This document shows positions 59,746-64,000 of a stretch of DNA of 64,000 bases, in pieces. The notes under the pieces were generated by a model that worked only from the letters and a program-made list of their open reading frames with translations, searched no databases and was not told where the DNA came from. This DNA is from Chrysopilus asiliformis (Eukaryota; Arthropoda; Insecta; Diptera; Rhagionidae), in assembly GCA_964034945.1 (NCBI GenBank), contig OZ035961.1, forward strand, positions 26,761,684-26,825,683, written 5' to 3'. Every line of letters begins with the position of its first letter. Position 1 is the stretch's first letter. The position numbers and the translations under genes are program-made.

Positions 59746-59951
59746 TTAGGTCCCGTTTACACTTGCGATTTTTGCTTGAATTTCTCCGCGAATTTTATTT
59801 AGAATTTGTTCCGAGAATTTTATTCATCTATCGCAAAATAAAATCACTTAGCAAAAATTGTCAAAATTTGGATTATATCAAAAAAGTTGGAATTTTAGTG
59901 TCGAAAAATAAAATTTGCGGAATAAAATGTCATGTGTAAACCGCCCCTTAG
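59746..59951. mobile_element. MITE with TTAGGNCCGTTTACAC ends
   Basis: Left TTAGGTCCCGTTTACAC and right inverse CTAAGGGGCGGTTTACAC, around a 206-bp non-coding body. Immediately upstream, GTGTAAACGGCTCTTAG (59733-59749) is a second right end of the same type, so two copies stood in tandem. Confidence 0.7.
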
Positions 59952-62900
59952 TAACACAAAAAGGCTTAAAGTAAACACCGCGACTTTAAAATTAAGGAAT
60001 AGCGTTAAAGTCGCGGTGAAAATTCAGGCCACAATGCCCGCTTTTGAATTTCCAGTATATTAAATTGTACCATACAGAAAAGGCCACAATTTTCAGATAT
60101 ATCAAAACCCAAATCATCTCAAAGATATATTATTTGTGTTGTAAATATCAGTCTTGATTTCCCCTTAAACCACCATCAAAACGACAAAAAATTAAATCAA
60201 TTTTAGGGATATGTTCGCTGTCAAATAAAAATTTATGCGTGAATTTTTTAAATATAATTAAGTTTGCTACTTCAGTTTTTTTTCGCATTTTTTAAACTGC
60301 CAACATATTTTGGTATTTATTATACATACATATATACATAAATATGTTTATTATAAATCATAACAATAGAAATACTTGTGCATTTATTATTATTCGAACT
60401 TGATATCCGTATGGCGGCAACAAACGCGTGAGGGCAAGGTGGATTGAAGTACGATCTCCACTGAATAAAAGGTAATTCATTATCGCGGTAGCCAATCATA
60501 TGGAGATGTGTTTGGCAAAAAAAAAAAAACTTCCAAATGAGAATTTCGATGCCAGCGGGCAACAATTCGCTGACTCGACACTATAATCCTTTTCATTTGG
60601 TAAATGTACCTTAAAGGTATGGTCATGAATAATTTTCTTCGAGTGCCTGGAACTTCATTGGGCGAGGTTGGGAAAGGGTTACTTGTAATACAGCAACGTA
60701 CTCGTATAGTAGAATGTACTCTAATGGGCAACGACGACGAAATCAGCGGCGGCTCCGATATACAAAATCATGTTCTTAGCCACAACCAAAAGACCAATCA
60801 TTGGTATGATGGGGCATGAGGTTCAGGGGATTTTGAATCTCTAAAAAAAACACCATCAGACAATCACTTTTTTCCGCAGATTTTTCTTTAGTGCAAATAC
60901 CTTGCGCAACAGGTATGTCGAGTTATTCGGTGTGTGTACGGGAAAATATCCCTGTAATTTTTCGGCATGATGTTTTTCAAAAGTTGGTACAAACATACGA
61001 GCAATGCGATTGAATAATTTATTCTGTCCAAGACTTGCTTCAAGTAACACGCTTGATTGGGGCGCAAGAATGGTATCGAAGCGAAGGAATTTGTCTTCGT
61101 CTGCCTGTCTTCTGGTCTGTCTGTCTATACCGGAGAATTTTAAAATCGCGCTATAGAATGCAAATTTTTTTTTTTTACACATTTCCTTTAAGAGTTTGTT
61201 TTGCCAATCACGAGAATCAACTCATTTGAGATACTTGTTCGATTGCCAGACATTGGTGTGTGGAAGATATATGAATACGGAAAATCATGGCAAGATATAT
61301 GAATACGGAAAGGTCAATGTAACAAACGCACTTAACGATCACGCACGCACAATATTAATTAAAACGATAGCAGCATAAAATACATGTTATCCCAATGGCT
61401 ACAACGACTTGATGAACATAACATCAGATGAAAAAAAAAACAGGCGGCGAAGAGAAACACCCGAAAAACGAGCGCCCAGTTCACTCCCCTCGATGTGACA
61501 AGGCAATAAGGAATCGGTTTAAGGATAAAACACACAAAAAGGGCAGGATTCTGGACAGACGGAATGGAAAATGTAGCCCATCTTAGTATGTGATAGGAAT
61601 TTTCTGCTGAGAAAGGAATAAAATGAAAGTTCCACTCTCGAAAGTCCAGTCTTTGTTAAATGAGGGATGAAATTGGAAATGTATTGTTTTTTATCCTTGA
61701 ACTCCTTTACGAAAGTTATCCACCTCTTCCCTCATCCAGTTTGTGTCAAACTATTTGTCTACCGTATCATTCGTATTGCTGGAATATCCTTAAAAAGGAA
61801 GAGGATTGAATCCTGGTAAATTTATGGAATACTTTTGGAAGAATTTCGACTTATTCGACACAGTTTGCGAAAGATCATATCTCTTCATAGATGCTTGTTT
61901 TCGTAGTATAGAACGGACAGTCTTAATGATAGATGTAAGAGATAGAACTATGTGTATGTTTAAGTGAGTGATAGATAAGTTACAAACATTTCATAATTTC
62001 GATTCCTGACACGAGATTAATTCCACTTTTGTTTGTAATACGGTAGTGAAGGAGGAGATTGTTTCGAATAAAAAAAGTCAATCAAAAGAAAGAAAAAATC
62101 TATTGAGTGTAGCAAGAACTTTTTTTTACTTCGAAAGATATCAGAAAGTGCAACGAAAAATTTGGATTTTGTTCAACAATGCCACCGAAGATGGGGTGGA
62201 GAGGAGGCGGGAGAGGAGGGTGGAGGGGGGGGGGGGGATGTGTGGCAGAAATGGCTCTTGGCCCAGTGTTAAGACGGAAAAATTTCCTTTGATAAATCAT
62301 AAATTTTCTCCGGGGAGTTTTAAGCCAAGTAGCCGAGGAAATTTTTCGAGTTTAATTCCGGTTTGAAAATTCATGTAAATTACATCTTCAACTGCGGCGG
62401 ATTTGTTTAGAATTTAAAAAAAAATCATTTGCAGAATTTTTGGATGAATTTTTGGGATTACACCAAAAATATCATTTATAAATTCTGCATGCGATTTTTT
62501 TTAATGCAAGTTGGTAAAGTTTTTAAGTTTGATTTTAAATTCTGACACACTTTTGTTTTTGAATATTTACCTGCGGCGCATATTTATTAATTGTTACTCC
62601 AGCTTTAAGTCAATGAAAAAAAAATGGAAATGCGTAGAAAAGCCTCGAACAAATTTCCAACAATTAATCTCCCAAGACATTATTTTTTACCCATCTGGAA
62701 ATTTAATCACATTTGCAAATCCGAAGTCAAATATTCGTGGCGAGGACCAAATTTGTAGGTTGACTTAAATTCGCCGAAATAAGAAAATCAAAACTGAAGC
62801 AAAAGAAAAACTTGAAGTCACCAAGAAAAATCCCACGTTTCTGTTAAATAAAAAAAAACAAGAGGGTGGAAGTCAAGTAGTTATCTTAAGCATGAACAAA

Positions 62901-64000
62901 GTCTAGTTTATTGTAAAAAAAGGAAGGTCCTTTCTCAGTTAACCACTTTAAAGAACGTAATTTAAAACCAAAGACTCGGAAACACCCCATACAAGTCACA
63001 GCTGGATTTATGTCATGGCTTTAATTGGCTCTACCGTTTCTACTCTTCCGCCCTCGCTTTACTTCTTTTACCACCCTTTAGTATACAATAAAACAACAAC
63101 ATATATTTAACATAGCGCGCATAGATCGTACATACTTTGTTGGTTTTTGTCCAGGAGTTTATCGAAAGTCCATGGCATTCATTGTTCATCCCTTCTTACC
63201 TTTCACTAACACAGAGATGCACATACACACCGATATTGTGACATAAAGTATAGATTATGTGGGTACACATATTTCTCGAATGAAGAAAAATGCAAAAAAA
63301 GGACATGCTTTCGCATAACGTAAAAAAATGGTGATAAATAAGATAAGTAATTAAAATCGAATTTGAGTATAGCATTCAAATAGGAAAATTTACTGCTAGT
63401 ACCATTGGCATTGGTTGAAATGATCCTATGGGATATTTTGCCCTTCGTTTTTATGCTGTGAAATAGAAATATTTGTGCGTGTATCGAAATTTCTTCAATG
63501 AATAAGAATATAAGCTAGAGGTTTTCTGTATCACATCGCATAAGAAAACACTCCATTAAATCGAGCTTACTTTCTGGGAAGCCTTTCTGTTTGTTCGAGA
63601 ACAAGAAATCGCCCAAAATTATTTTCTTTTTGGTAGCGCGAAATTCCAGCGATTGCCTTTCCCTCTGCCATTTAGTCCAGATTTCTTGAAAACGGGAGAA
63701 CGCTTTCGCGTAGGGTAGTTTCAGGTATGAGATAAATGCTACCCGAGTACTAAATTTTTCGTTATTTAATAGGGGAGCTTGAGCGGGTAAGGAGATTTGG
63801 TGCTGTATAATAAGAAATTATGTAGACACCGATCTCCTTTTTCCTTGCTTTTTTTTTCTCTTTTTGCATCGTCTTGACTTCACTTTACTTGGGTGTCTTA
63901 TACCCCACATTAACTACACTCCGTGCCATATTCTTTAAACTTGCCATTTTGCTTTTGCTTGGACGCCTTAAATTATGAGTTATAAACTTTACTAAATAAA
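59952..64000. other. Unique-looking intron segment to window end
   Basis: No transposon pair recognised in about 4 kb. A short GTCT-type tract is near 61096-61127. The purine tract at 62190-62240 is listed separately. The frames at 60320-60819, 60856-61182 and 62046-62366 overlap on opposite strands and have no domain. With 56380-58731 this is the best candidate region for conserved Ubx intronic control DNA. Confidence 0.4.
62190..62240 (+). repeat. Purine-rich G tract with GAGAG words
   Basis: Mostly G/A over about 50 bp, with GGAGAGGAGG, GGGAGAGGAGGG and a run of about fourteen G at 62224-62237. It could form a triplex or quadruplex structure. The GAGAG words could bind a GAGA factor. Ubx intron RNA would carry the C-rich complement. 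Confidence 0.6.

Noticed and set aside
60480..60540. Ubx microexon candidate (minus-strand YDWLPR)
   Set aside because: Resembles the DWL ending of a Ubx microexon, but there is no GT donor at the right place and no similarity upstream.

Overview
Eukaryotic, very AT-rich DNA from an insect Hox complex. The only host coding sequence I can support is the last exon of Ultrabithorax (Ubx), on the minus strand at 44554-44858. It carries a complete homeodomain, the Ubx-type extension after it and the QA/poly-alanine tail. Exact matches to insect Ubx and an unlike final tail (ending ISDQN) point to an insect; I cannot name the species. A dipteran or other holometabolan fits, but this is inference.

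Layout. 44859-64000 is the Ubx intron upstream of the last exon (at least 19 kb; no microexon or 5' exon recognised). About 39410-44553 is a very AT-rich block that I interpret as a long Ubx 3' UTR. Its distal kilobase holds five 8-base sites matching the seed of the Hox microRNA miR-iab-8-5p, one of them also matching miR-iab-4-5p, followed by overlapping poly(A) signals. 1-39400 is intergenic DNA downstream of Ubx. No other host gene is visible there.

Both flanks are full of decayed DNA transposons, identified from inverted ends, target duplications and copy-to-copy comparison. They include two Helitrons, five Tc1/mariner-type derivatives, a pogo/Tigger element split by a MITE, nine TTAA-flanked piggyBac-like elements, hAT-like elements, a tRNA-derived SINE, and several unnamed families carrying (CAGA)n/(GTCT)n tracts. 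At 31080-33264 four elements are nested inside each other. Nothing here forms an operon-like system. The functional story is Ubx, its probable microRNA-regulated 3' UTR, and a few candidate Polycomb-type regulatory segments in a transposon-invaded Hox region.
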